Positions 16,757 through 26,800 of a stretch of 64,000 nucleotides of DNA are shown in pieces. Position 1 is the stretch's first letter; the number at the start of each line of letters is the position of its first letter. The position numbers were made by a program, and so were the translations under genes. The notes beneath the pieces are model-generated. The model was not told the origin of the DNA. It saw only the letters and a program-made list of their open reading frames with translations, and did not search any database. Source of the stretch: Magnetospirillum gryphiswaldense MSR-1 v2 (GTDB lineage Bacteria > Pseudomonadota > Alphaproteobacteria > Rhodospirillales > Magnetospirillaceae); NCBI RefSeq assembly GCF_000513295.1, contig NC_023065.1, positions 3,518,501 to 3,582,500 on the forward strand. Reading direction: 5' to 3'.

Positions 16757-18598
16757 ATGTGCGGTATTGCCGGTTTCACCGGGCCGAACGATGACAGGTC
16801 AGGCGAGTGGCTGGAGACAATGACCGCCAGCCTCGCCCACCGGGGGCCCGATGGCCAGGGAACCTGGACCGATGGAGCCATGAACCTGGGGCACCGGCGC
16901 TTGGCCATCCTTGATCTGGGCGATGGTGGGCGTCAGCCCATGGTGTCGCCTTCCGGGCGGGTGGTGGTCTTCAATGGTGAAATTTACAACCACCTGGATC
17001 TGCGGCAGCAACTGACCGGCTTCACCTTCAAAACACGATCCGACACCGAAACGTTACTGGCTGCCTGGGACCATTGGGGGCCATCCTGCCTGGAGCGGCT
17101 GGTCGGTATGTTCGCCTTTGCCCTATGGGAACCCGACAGCGGTCGCTTGTTTCTGGCCCGCGACCGTTTAGGCAAGAAACCGCTGTATTTGTGGCGGCAA
17201 GGTCGGTTCCTGGCCTTCGCTTCCGAAGCCAAGGCTTTGCTCCACCTGCCGGATATCCACACCCGGGCGTGCCTCGATGTTCGCGCCATGGCCGATTTTC
17301 TTTGCTTCGGTTATGTCCTTGGGGAAAAGAGTGCCTGGGCGGGAATTTCCCGCCTGCCACCCGCCCACTGGGCGGCATTCGACCTGCGAAGCGGCGAGTT
17401 CCAACAGAGCTGCTATTGGCATCTCGACCGCCACATCCTGGCAGAGCGTATTCCCTATGATCAGGCGGCACGGCAGCGTTTTGCCGAGTTGTTGGACGAT
17501 GCCGTCGCCATCAGGCTGCAAGCGGATGTGTCGGTAGGTTGCTTTCTGTCAGGCGGGGTCGATTCTTCGGCCATCGCTGCCACTGCTGCCCGGATGGGGG
17601 GACAAAAGCCGCGAACCTTCAGCGTTTCCTTTCCCCAGCAAAGCTTCAACGAAAGTGTCTATGCCCAGAAAGTGGCCGACCATCTGGGGTTGGAGCTTCA
17701 GTGCCTGGACGGCGGCATGATTGATGCCGAAGCGGTGGGTCGCGGACTGGATGCCACCGATGAGTTTTTCGCCGACACCTCGCTGATGCCCACCTGGCTG
17801 TTGAACCAGTCGGCATCGCGTCAGGTCAAGGTGGCGCTTTCCGGCGACGGTGCCGATGAAATCCTCGCCGGCTATTCCACCTATGCTGCGGACCGTTTGT
17901 ATCGTTGGTATGCGCGAATTCCGGCACCGATCCAGGCGGGATTGCACCGCCTTGCCGATCGTCTGTTGCGGCCCAGTTATGGCAAGGTTTCATTCGACTA
18001 CAAACTACGTCGCTTTCTTTCAGGACGGGGACAAAACCGGCAACGGGCGCATGCGTGGTGGCGGGTAGTCTTTGAACCGGACGCCTTGCCGTTGATCCTT
18101 GCCGATCCGGTATTGGAAAGCTTGGGCGATTACGATCCCATGGCCACGTTCGAGCAACACTTTAAATCGGTCGATGGTGCGGATTTTCTCGACCAGTGCT
18201 TATACGTGGATATCAAGACATGGCTGGCCGATGACATCCTGGTCAAGGCCGACCGGATGAGTATGGCCCATGGCCTGGAGGTGCGTTCACCCTTCCTTGA
18301 TCACCGGTTGGTGGAGTTCTGCGCCCGTCTGGACCCTTGCGCAAAAATGCAAGGAGCGCGGCAGAAAGTGATTTTGAAGGATGTCATGGCCGACCGCCTG
18401 CCGGCGGATATATTGTCACGGCGTAAAGAAGGATTTGGGGCCCCTACAGCCGGGCTGGGGTGTGAGATATTGCCGACGCTGGACTTTCCGCACCTTTTTC
18501 GTCAAGGTTTCCAGCTTGATGGTCGGCACGAGGACATCACCTATAAGTCCTTCGCTTTGGTCATTCTTTCCCAATGGATGCGTCGCTGGTCCCGATAA
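16757..18598 (+). CDS. asnB: Asparagine synthase-like glutamine amidotransferase
   Basis: Class II amidotransferase of 613 residues. MCGIAGF exposes the catalytic Cys2; LAHRGPDGQG and VVFNGEIYNH follow in the glutaminase domain. The synthetase domain has the ATP-pyrophosphatase loop SGGVDSSAIA and ALSGDGADEILAGY, with LEVRSPFLDHRLVEFC. In surface-glycan clusters such paralogues often amidate a uronic acid or other carboxylate rather than aspartate. It starts four bases after the radical SAM gene, so the two are probably co-expressed. A second, distinct paralogue is at 43.3 kb. Confidence 0.87.
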   Translation: MCGIAGFTGPNDDRSGEWLETMTASLAHRGPDGQGTWTDGAMNLGHRRLAILDLGDGGRQPMVSPSGRVVVFNGEIYNHLDLRQQLTGFTFKTRSDTETLLAAWDHWGPSCLERLVGMFAFALWEPDSGRLFLARDRLGKKPLYLWRQGRFLAFASEAKALLHLPDIHTRACLDVRAMADFLCFGYVLGEKSAWAGISRLPPAHWAAFDLRSGEFQQSCYWHLDRHILAERIPYDQAARQRFAELLDDAVAIRLQADVSVGCFLSGGVDSSAIAATAARMGGQKPRTFSVSFPQQSFNESVYAQKVADHLGLELQCLDGGMIDAEAVGRGLDATDEFFADTSLMPTWLLNQSASRQVKVALSGDGADEILAGYSTYAADRLYRWYARIPAPIQAGLHRLADRLLRPSYGKVSFDYKLRRFLSGRGQNRQRAHAWWRVVFEPDALPLILADPVLESLGDYDPMATFEQHFKSVDGADFLDQCLYVDIKTWLADDILVKADRMSMAHGLEVRSPFLDHRLVEFCARLDPCAKMQGARQKVILKDVMADRLPADILSRRKEGFGAPTAGLGCEILPTLDFPHLFRQGFQLDGRHEDITYKSFALVILSQWMRRWSR

Positions 18599-18631
18599 TG
18601 GATAAGACGCTTGATGCAGTGCAGGCGGATC

Positions 18632-19519
18632 ATGAATGAAGGCCTTAGTTATATAGTTCCAGTCTACAATGAAGAAAACGGCATTGCGGCGACCATCGAA
18701 AGGTTGCGTGCTGCTTTGATCCAGTTGGGCATTCCATATGAAATCATCATTGTTAATGATGGTTCCCGCGATCAAAGTCGGGACAAAGTCGAGGCCATCG
18801 GCGGTGACGATCTGCGCCTTATCAGCCATCCGACCAATATCGGTTATGGTAGCGCCCTGAAGAGCGGGATCAAGATTGCCAAGTATGAGTGGATCGGCAT
18901 TGTCGATGCCGATGGGACTTATGCCATTGAAGCTCTGCCCCTTTTGGTTGAGCGGATGAACCAGGGCTTCGACATGGTCGTTGCTGCCCGGCGGAATGTC
19001 TTGCGTCTGGACAAGCCGATCAAACGTATGTTTCGCCGTATTCTTATTTTCTCACTTAATTTACTGGTTGGGGCTAGGATCGAGGATCCGAACAGCGGCT
19101 TTCGTTTGTTTACCAAAAAGCTGGCGCTGACTTTCTTTCCATTCTTGTGCAATACGTTCTCATTTACGACATCTTTGACAGTATTTGCTCTGGGAGAACG
19201 CTTTTTTGTATCCTATATTCCGCTTGATTATTCTATCCGTACAGGAAAAAGCAAAGTAAGACACTTCAGAGATTCTTTACGTATGATGCAACTTGTCCTG
19301 CAGGGAATAACATTTTTTAATCCAATTAAGTTTTATTTGATAATGACGCTCGGATTTTTCATCGCTTTTTTTATTCCGTCATTATTTGCACTCGCGCTTT
19401 CCATGCCATGGCTTTCTGTATTATGGCTTTTTTCGGGGGCATTAGCTTGTGTTTTGGTGGGTCTTGGTGTTTTGGCGGATGTGATCCGTATTTCCACTTT
19501 AGGGCGAGAAAGTGTCTAA
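18632..19519 (+). CDS. Family 2 glycosyltransferase with C-terminal membrane helices
   Basis: Shows YIVPVYNEENGIAATIERL, IIVNDGSRDQSRDK, NIGYGSALKSGIK and IVDADGTYAIEA, the GT-A donor and metal sites, then two hydrophobic segments near the C terminus (IKFYLIMTLGFFIAFFIPSL and the following helix), as in DPM1/GtrB enzymes that load a sugar on polyprenyl phosphate. The ATG at 18632 has a GGCGG stretch upstream; ATG 18614 is an alternative. The last third is clearly AT-richer than the flanks. It overlaps the next gene by eight bases. Confidence 0.83.
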   Translation: MNEGLSYIVPVYNEENGIAATIERLRAALIQLGIPYEIIIVNDGSRDQSRDKVEAIGGDDLRLISHPTNIGYGSALKSGIKIAKYEWIGIVDADGTYAIEALPLLVERMNQGFDMVVAARRNVLRLDKPIKRMFRRILIFSLNLLVGARIEDPNSGFRLFTKKLALTFFPFLCNTFSFTTSLTVFALGERFFVSYIPLDYSIRTGKSKVRHFRDSLRMMQLVLQGITFFNPIKFYLIMTLGFFIAFFIPSLFALALSMPWLSVLWLFSGALACVLVGLGVLADVIRISTLGRESV

Positions 19520-20681
19520 TCAATCCTGGATCAAACCAATTCCCCTAACGATCTTTTTGGTCGGCGCCTTGCTGGTGGTCATGACGCGTGGCAATGCCAG
19601 CAACGTGGTCGTCCAGATGGCCCAAGGGGTTTCAGATTTTGACGATACCTGCCTGGACTGTCATCGGAATACGGCTTGGCTCCATCACAGCCTTCATCTG
19701 CTCTTGGTAGCCTTGTCCCAGCTGTTTTTCCTGGGTGCCGATGCCGGTCCGTTTGCCGTGCCAACACCATGGGCCTATGTCGACTCAGCGTCACATAATA
19801 AAACTGCTATTTTCCTTATGGCTCACTTCGGATCAAGAGTTCTATTGATTCTACCTGTGTATTTTCTTTGTTGTCTACTCTTCAAGAGCTACATACACAG
19901 AATAGTTTATATTATAGCAATGCTTGCCCTATTGGGCGGCTGGCCAGCTGTTTTAGTAAACATAGTCTTCCAAATTGGCGGATATGTTGTTAACTGGCCC
20001 CCTTCATATTACCTTTTTCCTCATCAAATATTTAATTTCGATTGGGCTTCTGTCGGCTTTGTCCACCTTCTGGTGATAGCATTATTGTCGAAGCACGATT
20101 CCAAATGGTGGGCTGGTCCGCTATACGCGGCTTTCGGCCAAGTCATGATGGACAATTTGGGTATGGTTGCCGGAATTTGTTTTTTTCTGGCATGGCTTTA
20201 CCGCCGATCTTACCGGGGGGCATTTATTCAATTAGCCCTGTGTGGTGGCGCGTCGGCAGCCATCATGCTGATGTTCGCCTTTTTTGGGCGCATGCAAATG
20301 GAACATGCGGGGATGGCCTTGGCTGCCGAGCAGACGGGAATTATTTCTGGAGCTCAGGCTTGGCTTGGCTATTATTGGGAGACAATGGGGAAGTATAATT
20401 TTCTTTGGCTAAATGTTACAATTGCAAATTTTATTTCACTGTGCTTTTGGCCAATCGTGGCGGGAGTAATCTTTGGATTGATCCCAGCCAAAGGATCAAG
20501 CGTCCCGAATGATCAGCTGGTTCGGGCTCTTGCTTTTCCAGCGGCAGGATTCATGATGACGCTGTTCTTAGCTATGTTTAAAAGTGGCCTTGGCTCAGAT
20601 ATGGGGCGTCAAGCTTTGCCATTCCTCAGTCTATTATTGCCGCTGGCATGGATAGGGACGGTTGCTCTGCGACGAGGATAG
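19512..20681 (+). CDS. Polytopic membrane protein of unknown function with a CxxCH motif
   Basis: 389 residues, GTG start, about ten predicted membrane helices. After the first helix (about 11-33) a loop carries DFDDTCLDCHRN, so C47-x-x-C50-H51 matches the haem-c attachment signature; acidic residues just before it also fit the first loop of GT-C glycosyltransferases. I do not recognise the family. Coupling to the GT2 gene suggests the pair forms a loading enzyme and a membrane transferase or flippase acting on the same lipid-linked sugar. Codon use is much AT-richer than the surroundings, suggesting horizontal origin. It ends two bases before a convergent gene. Confidence 0.65.
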   Translation: MSNQSWIKPIPLTIFLVGALLVVMTRGNASNVVVQMAQGVSDFDDTCLDCHRNTAWLHHSLHLLLVALSQLFFLGADAGPFAVPTPWAYVDSASHNKTAIFLMAHFGSRVLLILPVYFLCCLLFKSYIHRIVYIIAMLALLGGWPAVLVNIVFQIGGYVVNWPPSYYLFPHQIFNFDWASVGFVHLLVIALLSKHDSKWWAGPLYAAFGQVMMDNLGMVAGICFFLAWLYRRSYRGAFIQLALCGGASAAIMLMFAFFGRMQMEHAGMALAAEQTGIISGAQAWLGYYWETMGKYNFLWLNVTIANFISLCFWPIVAGVIFGLIPAKGSSVPNDQLVRALAFPAAGFMMTLFLAMFKSGLGSDMGRQALPFLSLLLPLAWIGTVALRRG

Positions 20682-20683
20682 CT

Positions 20684-22525
20684 TCAATCCAGCTCGAAGG
20701 CGTTCTTGTAATCCAGCTTCAGGCTGGGATCCTGATCTTCCTTCTTGAGGAAGCAATTGCCCACGGTCAGCACCTCGATCTCGCTGCCCATGAAGCAGCG
20801 GAAGGCATCTTCCGGGGTGCAGACGATGGGCTCGCCGCGCACGTTGAAGCTGGTGTTGACCACCACCGGGCAGCCGGTCTTGCCCTTGAACGCCGAAATC
20901 AGCGCGTGATAGCGCGGGTTGGTGTCGGCGTGCACGGTCTGGATGCGGGCGGAATAATCCACATGGGTGATGGCCGGCAGGGTCGAACGCGGCACGTTCA
21001 GCTTGTCGATGCCGAACAGGGCGTTCTCTTCCGCCGTCATCTGGCGGCGATGCTGTTCCGCCACCGGGGCGACCAGCAGCATATAAGGGGAATCGCCGTC
21101 GATCTCGAACCACTCGGCCACGTCCTCGCGCAGCACCGAGGGAGCGAACGGACGGAAGCTTTCGCGGTATTTGACCTTCAGATTCAGTACCTTCTGCATG
21201 GTCGGCGAGCGCGGGTCGCCCAGGATGGAGCGTCCCCCCAAGGCGCGCGGGCCGAATTCCATGCGGCCCTGCATCCAGCCCACCGCCTTTTCGTCGGCCA
21301 GGGCTTGGGCGGTTTGTTCGATCAATTCGTCATCGGATAACACACTGAACACGGCACCAGCAGCCCTTAGCCGGGTTTCGATGTCGTCTTGCTGCCACAC
21401 CGGCCCCAAATACGAGCCCTTCATGGCATCCTTGCCATGACCGGTAATGGTGCGGGGCTGGCCCTTGTGGATGTGATAGCCGGCCAGGGCGGCCCCCAGG
21501 GCGCCGCCGGCATCGCCTGCCGCCGGCTGAATCCAGATGTTGTCGAAGATACCTTCACGCAAAATCTTGCCGTTGGCGACGCAATTGAGCGCCACGCCGC
21601 CGGCCAGACACAGATTGCGAGCACCGGTTTCCCGGCGGATGCTGCGCGCCAGCTTCAGCACGATGTGTTCGGTCACGGCCTGGATCGAGGCGGCCATGTC
21701 CATGTGGAACTGGGTCAGCGGGTCCTTGTCGGCCTGACGCACGGGCTGCCCGAACAGGCCGGCGAACTTGTCGTTGGTCATGGTCAGGCCGGTACAATAA
21801 TCGAAGTAGCTCTGGTCCAGGTGGAACGAGCCGTCTTCCTTCACGTCAACGACATTTTCGAGGATGGTTTCGGCATATTTGGGCTCGCCATAGGGCGCCA
21901 GTCCCATGACCTTGTATTCGCCGGAATTGACCTTGAAACCGGTGTAATAGGTGACGGCGGAATAAAGCAGGCCGAGGGAATGGGGGAAATGCAGTTCCTT
22001 GTGGATTTCCAGGGAATTGCCCGATCCCATGGCCAGGGAGGTGGTGGTCCACTCGCCCACCCCGTCCATGGTGAGCACGGCGGCATCTTGGAACGGCGAC
22101 GGGAAAAAAGCCGAGGCGGCATGGGACAAATGATGTTCGGCGAACAGCATCTTGCCCATCCAGTCGAAATCCTTGGCGAATTTCTTGAATTCCTTGGCCA
22201 GCAGATCCTTCTGGAACAGCTTTTCCTTCAGCCACACCGGAATGGCGGTCTTGAACGAGGTAAAGCCCCGGGGCGCGAACGACATATAGGTTTCGAGCAG
22301 GCGCTCGAACTTCAGGAACGGCTTGTCGTAGAAGACGACGAAGTCGATGTCGTTCAAGCCGCAGCCGGCCTCGGCCAGGCAATACTCGATGGCCAGCCGG
22401 GGAAAACCCGCGTCGTGTTTCTTGCGGGTGAAGCGTTCTTCCTGGGCGGCGGCAATGATGCGGCCATCCTCGATCAGCGCGGCGGCACTGTCATGATAGA
22501 GCGCCGATAGGCCAAGTATCTTCAC
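20684..22525 (-). CDS. Carbamoyltransferase, NodU/CmcH family
   Basis: 613 residues from a GTG at 22525, where the family's MKILGLSALYHDSAAAL begins. The Kae1-like N-terminal domain shows EERFTRKKHDAGFP, AEHHLSHAASAFFPSPF, VLTMDGVGEW and CLAGGVALNCVANGKI with metal-binding His residues. The YrdC-like C-terminal domain shows GRMEFGPRALGGRSIL and VNTSFNVRGEPIV. It carbamoylates a hydroxyl from carbamoyl phosphate via carbamoyl-AMP, presumably on a sugar of this polysaccharide. It is the last gene of a trio with DUF5989 and SxtJ-type membrane proteins. A longer reading to 22669 is not supported. Confidence 0.9.
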   Translation of the reverse strand: MKILGLSALYHDSAAALIEDGRIIAAAQEERFTRKKHDAGFPRLAIEYCLAEAGCGLNDIDFVVFYDKPFLKFERLLETYMSFAPRGFTSFKTAIPVWLKEKLFQKDLLAKEFKKFAKDFDWMGKMLFAEHHLSHAASAFFPSPFQDAAVLTMDGVGEWTTTSLAMGSGNSLEIHKELHFPHSLGLLYSAVTYYTGFKVNSGEYKVMGLAPYGEPKYAETILENVVDVKEDGSFHLDQSYFDYCTGLTMTNDKFAGLFGQPVRQADKDPLTQFHMDMAASIQAVTEHIVLKLARSIRRETGARNLCLAGGVALNCVANGKILREGIFDNIWIQPAAGDAGGALGAALAGYHIHKGQPRTITGHGKDAMKGSYLGPVWQQDDIETRLRAAGAVFSVLSDDELIEQTAQALADEKAVGWMQGRMEFGPRALGGRSILGDPRSPTMQKVLNLKVKYRESFRPFAPSVLREDVAEWFEIDGDSPYMLLVAPVAEQHRRQMTAEENALFGIDKLNVPRSTLPAITHVDYSARIQTVHADTNPRYHALISAFKGKTGCPVVVNTSFNVRGEPIVCTPEDAFRCFMGSEIEVLTVGNCFLKKEDQDPSLKLDYKNAFELD

Positions 22526-22539
22526 CCGCCAACCCCTTT

Positions 22540-22689
22540 TTAGAACAGCGTATAGATGAAAGGCGCCACGGCGGAACCCTGGCTCAGGACAATCAGCCCA
22601 CCAAACAGCACCATCATCACCAGGATGGGCAGCAGCCAGTACTTCTTGCGAGCACGCAGGAAAGCCCACAATTCAAGCAGGAAAGCCAT
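22540..22689 (-). CDS. DUF5989-family small membrane protein, 49 residues
   Basis: Short gene of 50 codons reading MAFLLELWAFLRARKKYW, a central hydrophobic helix (LLPILVMMVLFGGLIVL) and a C-terminal QGSAVAPFIYTLF. This is the DUF5989 pattern, usually found beside NodU-family carbamoyltransferases and SxtJ proteins. It is 12 bases after the SxtJ gene and 14 before the carbamoyltransferase, with AAAGGG upstream of the ATG. It probably anchors or assists the transferase at the membrane; no biochemical role is known to me. Confidence 0.85.
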   Translation of the reverse strand: MAFLLELWAFLRARKKYWLLPILVMMVLFGGLIVLSQGSAVAPFIYTLF

Positions 22690-22701
22690 GGTTTACACCC
22701 T

Positions 22702-23139
22702 TTAGAACTGATTCTTCATGGAAGCCGGCTTGGGGCCGGGCGGATCTCGGTCGATCCAATAGCTGGCGGCGTCCGGATCGCGCTTCAGCCGCATGGGATC
22801 CTTGCCGGTGGCCCGCATCAACATTCCCACCGGCGTAACGGTCAGGAAGAACAAGAGCCCCATGATCAACGGTGTCATGATCTTGTGCAAAAGCAGGCCG
22901 AACTTGAACCACAGCAGGTTCAGGGGTTTCAGCAGCTTGGGGGCGACGAAGGCGACCACCAGGAATAGGGCGGCCAAGCCCAACGCCCACAGGCGCATGT
23001 CGCCGCCAGCTTTCAACGGCCACAGACCGATGAGGGCGAACACCACGGCGAAGACGATGCCGAACGAACGTTCGGACCCCATCTGCACTGGGCCGGAATG
23101 ACCGTGGGCTTCAAGAACCGGAGATGATTTGCTGCTCAT
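22702..23139 (-). CDS. SxtJ-family membrane protein
   Basis: 145 residues with two N-terminal helices (SFGIVFAVVFALIGLWPL; LWALGLAALFLVVAFVAP) and a third near residue 90, then a charged tail with MRLKRDPDAASYWIDRDPPGP. This matches SxtJ-like proteins that accompany NodU-type carbamoyltransferases. Encoded first in the minus-strand trio. A supporting membrane role for carbamoylation is inferred from constant gene neighbourhood, not from known chemistry. Confidence 0.8.
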   Translation of the reverse strand: MSSKSSPVLEAHGHSGPVQMGSERSFGIVFAVVFALIGLWPLKAGGDMRLWALGLAALFLVVAFVAPKLLKPLNLLWFKFGLLLHKIMTPLIMGLLFFLTVTPVGMLMRATGKDPMRLKRDPDAASYWIDRDPPGPKPASMKNQF

Positions 23140-23207
23140 GCGGAGGGAGTCACCCTAAAATCTGGGGGTTTCATAGCATGGTGGAAAGGCCGGTTCAAAT
23201 CTTTAGC

Positions 23208-23783
23208 CTATGCCCGCAGACGCTGTTCCAAAACGTCACACAGGGCATGGCCGATCAGAATGTGCATTTCCTGGATGCGGGCGGTGACATTGGAGGGAAT
23301 GACGATCAGGGGATCGCACAAGCCGGTCATCTTGCCACCATCGCGCCCCGACAGGCCGGTGGCGACGCCGCCCCGGTCGCGTGCTGCCTCCAGGGCCTTC
23401 AATACGTTGGGGCTGTTGCCCGACGTGCTGATGCCGATAACCACGTCGCCGGGACGCAGCAAGGCCTCGATCTGGCGGGCGAAGATATCGTCATAGGAAA
23501 AATCGTTGGAGCACGCGGTCAGGATGGATGTGTCGGTGGTCAGGGCCAGAGCGGCCAGGGCGCGACCGTTCAGACGGTAACGCACCACCAGCTCTGCCGC
23601 CAAGTGTTGGGCGTCGGCGGCGGAACCGCCATTGCCGAAGAAAATGATCTTGTTGCCGCTCTTCAGAGCCACGGTGCAAGCATCCGCCAATTGGGCGAAG
23701 GCATCTGCCACCATTGTCTTGGTCGCGGCCACGGTTTTTTCGTGATCGGCAAATTGCTCGGCCAGGAATTGACGCGGGTCCAT
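23208..23783 (-). CDS. gmhA: Phosphoheptose isomerase (SIS domain)
   Basis: Converts sedoheptulose 7-phosphate to D-glycero-manno-heptose 7-phosphate, the first step of heptose synthesis for lipopolysaccharide core or S-layer glycans. The 191-residue SIS fold shows IIFFGNGGSAADAQHLAAE, then LTTDTSILTACSNDFSY, VIGISTSGNSPNVLKAL and an EMHILIGHALCD zinc/active-site region. Length is typical. It is separate from the carbamoyltransferase trio by about 70 bases and marks the edge of the polysaccharide locus. The other heptose genes are not in the window. Confidence 0.9.
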   Translation of the reverse strand: MDPRQFLAEQFADHEKTVAATKTMVADAFAQLADACTVALKSGNKIIFFGNGGSAADAQHLAAELVVRYRLNGRALAALALTTDTSILTACSNDFSYDDIFARQIEALLRPGDVVIGISTSGNSPNVLKALEAARDRGGVATGLSGRDGGKMTGLCDPLIVIPSNVTARIQEMHILIGHALCDVLEQRLRA

Positions 23784-23840
23784 CGGCGGGTCTCCGTCGC
23801 GAAAGTCAGCGTCATTAACTAATGCAACCGTCCCCGCCGT

Positions 23841-26800
23841 TCAACCGCCATCGGCCAAAGTCTTCAGTTGCCGATTGGCTACCACCAGCATGGACAGGTC
23901 CAATTGCGGCGCGGCGCGCAGTTCGGCCAGCAGCGAATCGGCGCGGGCGATCTCGGCATCGTGGGCTTGGCTCCATTCCTCCAGGGTTTGCGCCCTGTTC
24001 AGGACAGAATGGGTGATGGCCCGTTGGTGGGCGTGCAGATCCTCGGTGGCGGCGTTGACCGCCAGTTTCTGCCAATGGCCGCCGCTGACCAGACGCTGGG
24101 CCTGGGCGCGCAGCCAGCCCAGGCCGAAGCGGTTACCCGCCTGAAAATACACCTGTCCGACCCGACCCACCGGTTGGTCGTGCTGTTGCGCCAAGCGCAC
24201 GATATCGGCGGCGGAAGCCAGCACGATCATGCCGCCGACACGATTGGCCAGGGCTTCCGGCGCGCCTTGGGTGGTGTAGTCCTGGCTGCGTGCCGCCACC
24301 GCTTCGGCCAGATCGGCGGGCAGGATGGCGGGGCCGGCGGTTTCCAGGGCGGTGATGCCCGGTTCCAGTGACCCGATGGCAGCACCGATGTCGAAGGGCG
24401 CGGGAATGTTGCGCAGCACCCAACCGGTGGTCCGCTCCAGCAGCCGGTTGGCCTCGGTCAGCATGACGATTTGCAAACTGGCCGGAATGGCGCCGTCCAG
24501 GGCCTCGATCTCCTGCCACAAGCTGCGCAGGCCATAGGCGTCGCGGGCGACGATATACGCCCTGGCGATATCGGCCGGGCCGAAGCCGGTGCGGTCCATC
24601 ATGTCGAGGACGAAGCCCACGCCCACCCGGTTGATCATGGAATTGGTCACGGCGGTGGCGACGATTTCGCGCCGCAGCCGGTGCTGGCCGATCTGTCCGG
24701 CGAAACGTTGCTGCAAGGCGGTGGGGAAATAGCGGGCCAAGTCGCGGGCCATGAAGGCATCGCCCGGCAGATCGGATGCCATCACCGCGTCGTGCAGCCA
24801 GATCTTGGCGTAGGCCAGCAGCACCGACAGTTCCGGACGGGTCAGACCGCGGCGGTGGGCCGCGCGTTCCACCAGAATATCATCGGTGGGCAGGTACTCG
24901 ATGGCGCGGTCCAGGCGACCGGCCTTTTCCAGCAGGCGCATGAAACGGGCCTGGCCGTCCAGCGATTCAACGCCGCCGGCTTCCATCACCGACAGGGCCT
25001 GGGTTTGCAGATAATTATCCCGCAACACCAGCGCCGCCACTTCGTCGGTCATGGAGGCGAGCAACTGGTCGCGCTGCTTTTGCGTCAGGTCGCCGCTGTC
25101 CACCACCTCGTTCAGCAGGATCTTGATGTTGACCTCGTGGTCAGAGGTGTCGACGCCGGCGGAATTGTCGATGGCGTCGGTGTTGAGGCGGATGCCGTTT
25201 TGGGCCATTTCCACCCGTCCGCGCTGGGTCACTCCCAGATTGGCGCCCTCACCCACCACCTTGGCACAGATGGCGCGGCCATCGATGCGGATGGCATCGT
25301 TGGCGCGGTCGCCGACCTCGGCGTGGCTTTCGTCATGGGCCTTGATATAGGTGCCGATGCCGCCGAAGAACAGCAGATCGACCGGGGTGGCCAACAAGAC
25401 GCGGATCAGTTCCGTCGGTGTCAGACTGGGCTTGGCGATGCCGAAACGGGCCGCCATTTCGGTACTGATGGTGATGGTTTTGGCCGATCGGGCGAACACG
25501 CCGCCGCCTTGCGAGATCAAAGCGGGGTCGTAATCGCCCCAGGCCTTGATCGCCGTGAACAGGCGCTGGCGCTCGCCATGGGCGCGGGAATCGGGATGCG
25601 GGTCGATGAAGATGTGGGAATGGTTGAAAGCGGCGATCAGCCGGGTATGGGGCGAGCACAGCATGGCATTGCCGAAGACGTCGCCGGACATGTCGCCGAC
25701 GCCGATGGTGGTGAAGGGGGTGGTTTGGGTGTCGATGCCGATTTCGCGGAAATGGCGTTTCACCGCCTCCCAGGCGCCGCGCGCGGTGATGCCCATGGCC
25801 TTGTGGTCATAGCCCTTGGACCCGCCCGAGGCGAAGGCGTCGCCCAACCAGAAGCCGTATTCCAGGGATAGCGCATTGGCGATATCCGAGAATGTGGCGG
25901 TGCCCTTGTCGGCGGCCACCACCAGATAGGGGTCGTCGCCGTCGCGCCGCACGATTCCCGCCGGTGGCACCACCTCGCCGCCTTGCAGGTTGTCGGTCAG
26001 GTCGAGCAGACCGCGCATCATGGTCTGGTAACAGACGATGCCTTCGGCCAGCAGAGCCTCGCGCCCGCCTTCCGTCGGCGGGCGTTTGACGACAAAACCG
26101 CCCTTGGCCCCCACTGGAACGATGACGGCGTTCTTGACCATCTGTGCCTTCATCAGACCCAGAATCTCGGTGCGGAAATCGTCGCGGCGGTCGGACCAGC
26201 GGATACCGCCGCGGGCCACCTTGCCGCCACGCAAATGCACCGCCTCGACCCGCGGCGAATAGACGAAGATTTCCACCTTGGGCCGGGGCAGCGGCAAATC
26301 GTCGATGGCAGTGGAATCCAGCTTGAACGACATGTAGTCGCGGCCCTGGAACCAGTTGGTGCGCAAGGTGGCGCCGATCAGGTTGAAGAAGCGGCGCAAG
26401 ATGCGGTCGTCGTCGGCATTGGCCACCTGATCGAGCAAGGCCTTGGTCTGGCTTTCGACCAAACAGGCGTCGCCGCACCGGTGATCGGGGTCGAACAAGG
26501 CCTTGAACCAGGCGACCAGGGCCGCCGACTGGGCCGGATTGTCGAACAAAGCCCGCTCCACATAGCTTTGCGACAGGGTTGATCCGGCTTGGCGCAGATA
26601 TTTGGCGTAGGCGCGCAGGATCACCACCTCGCGCCAGGGCAGGGCAGCGGCCAGCACCAGCCGGTTGAAGCCGTCGCTTTCGGCATTACCGCGCCAGATA
26701 GCGGCCAAGGCGGCCTCGAACAGATCGGCCCGCTGGTCCAGGGCGATGGCGGCGCCATTGGCCGATTGCACCTGGAAATCATGCAGCCAGAACGATTGCT

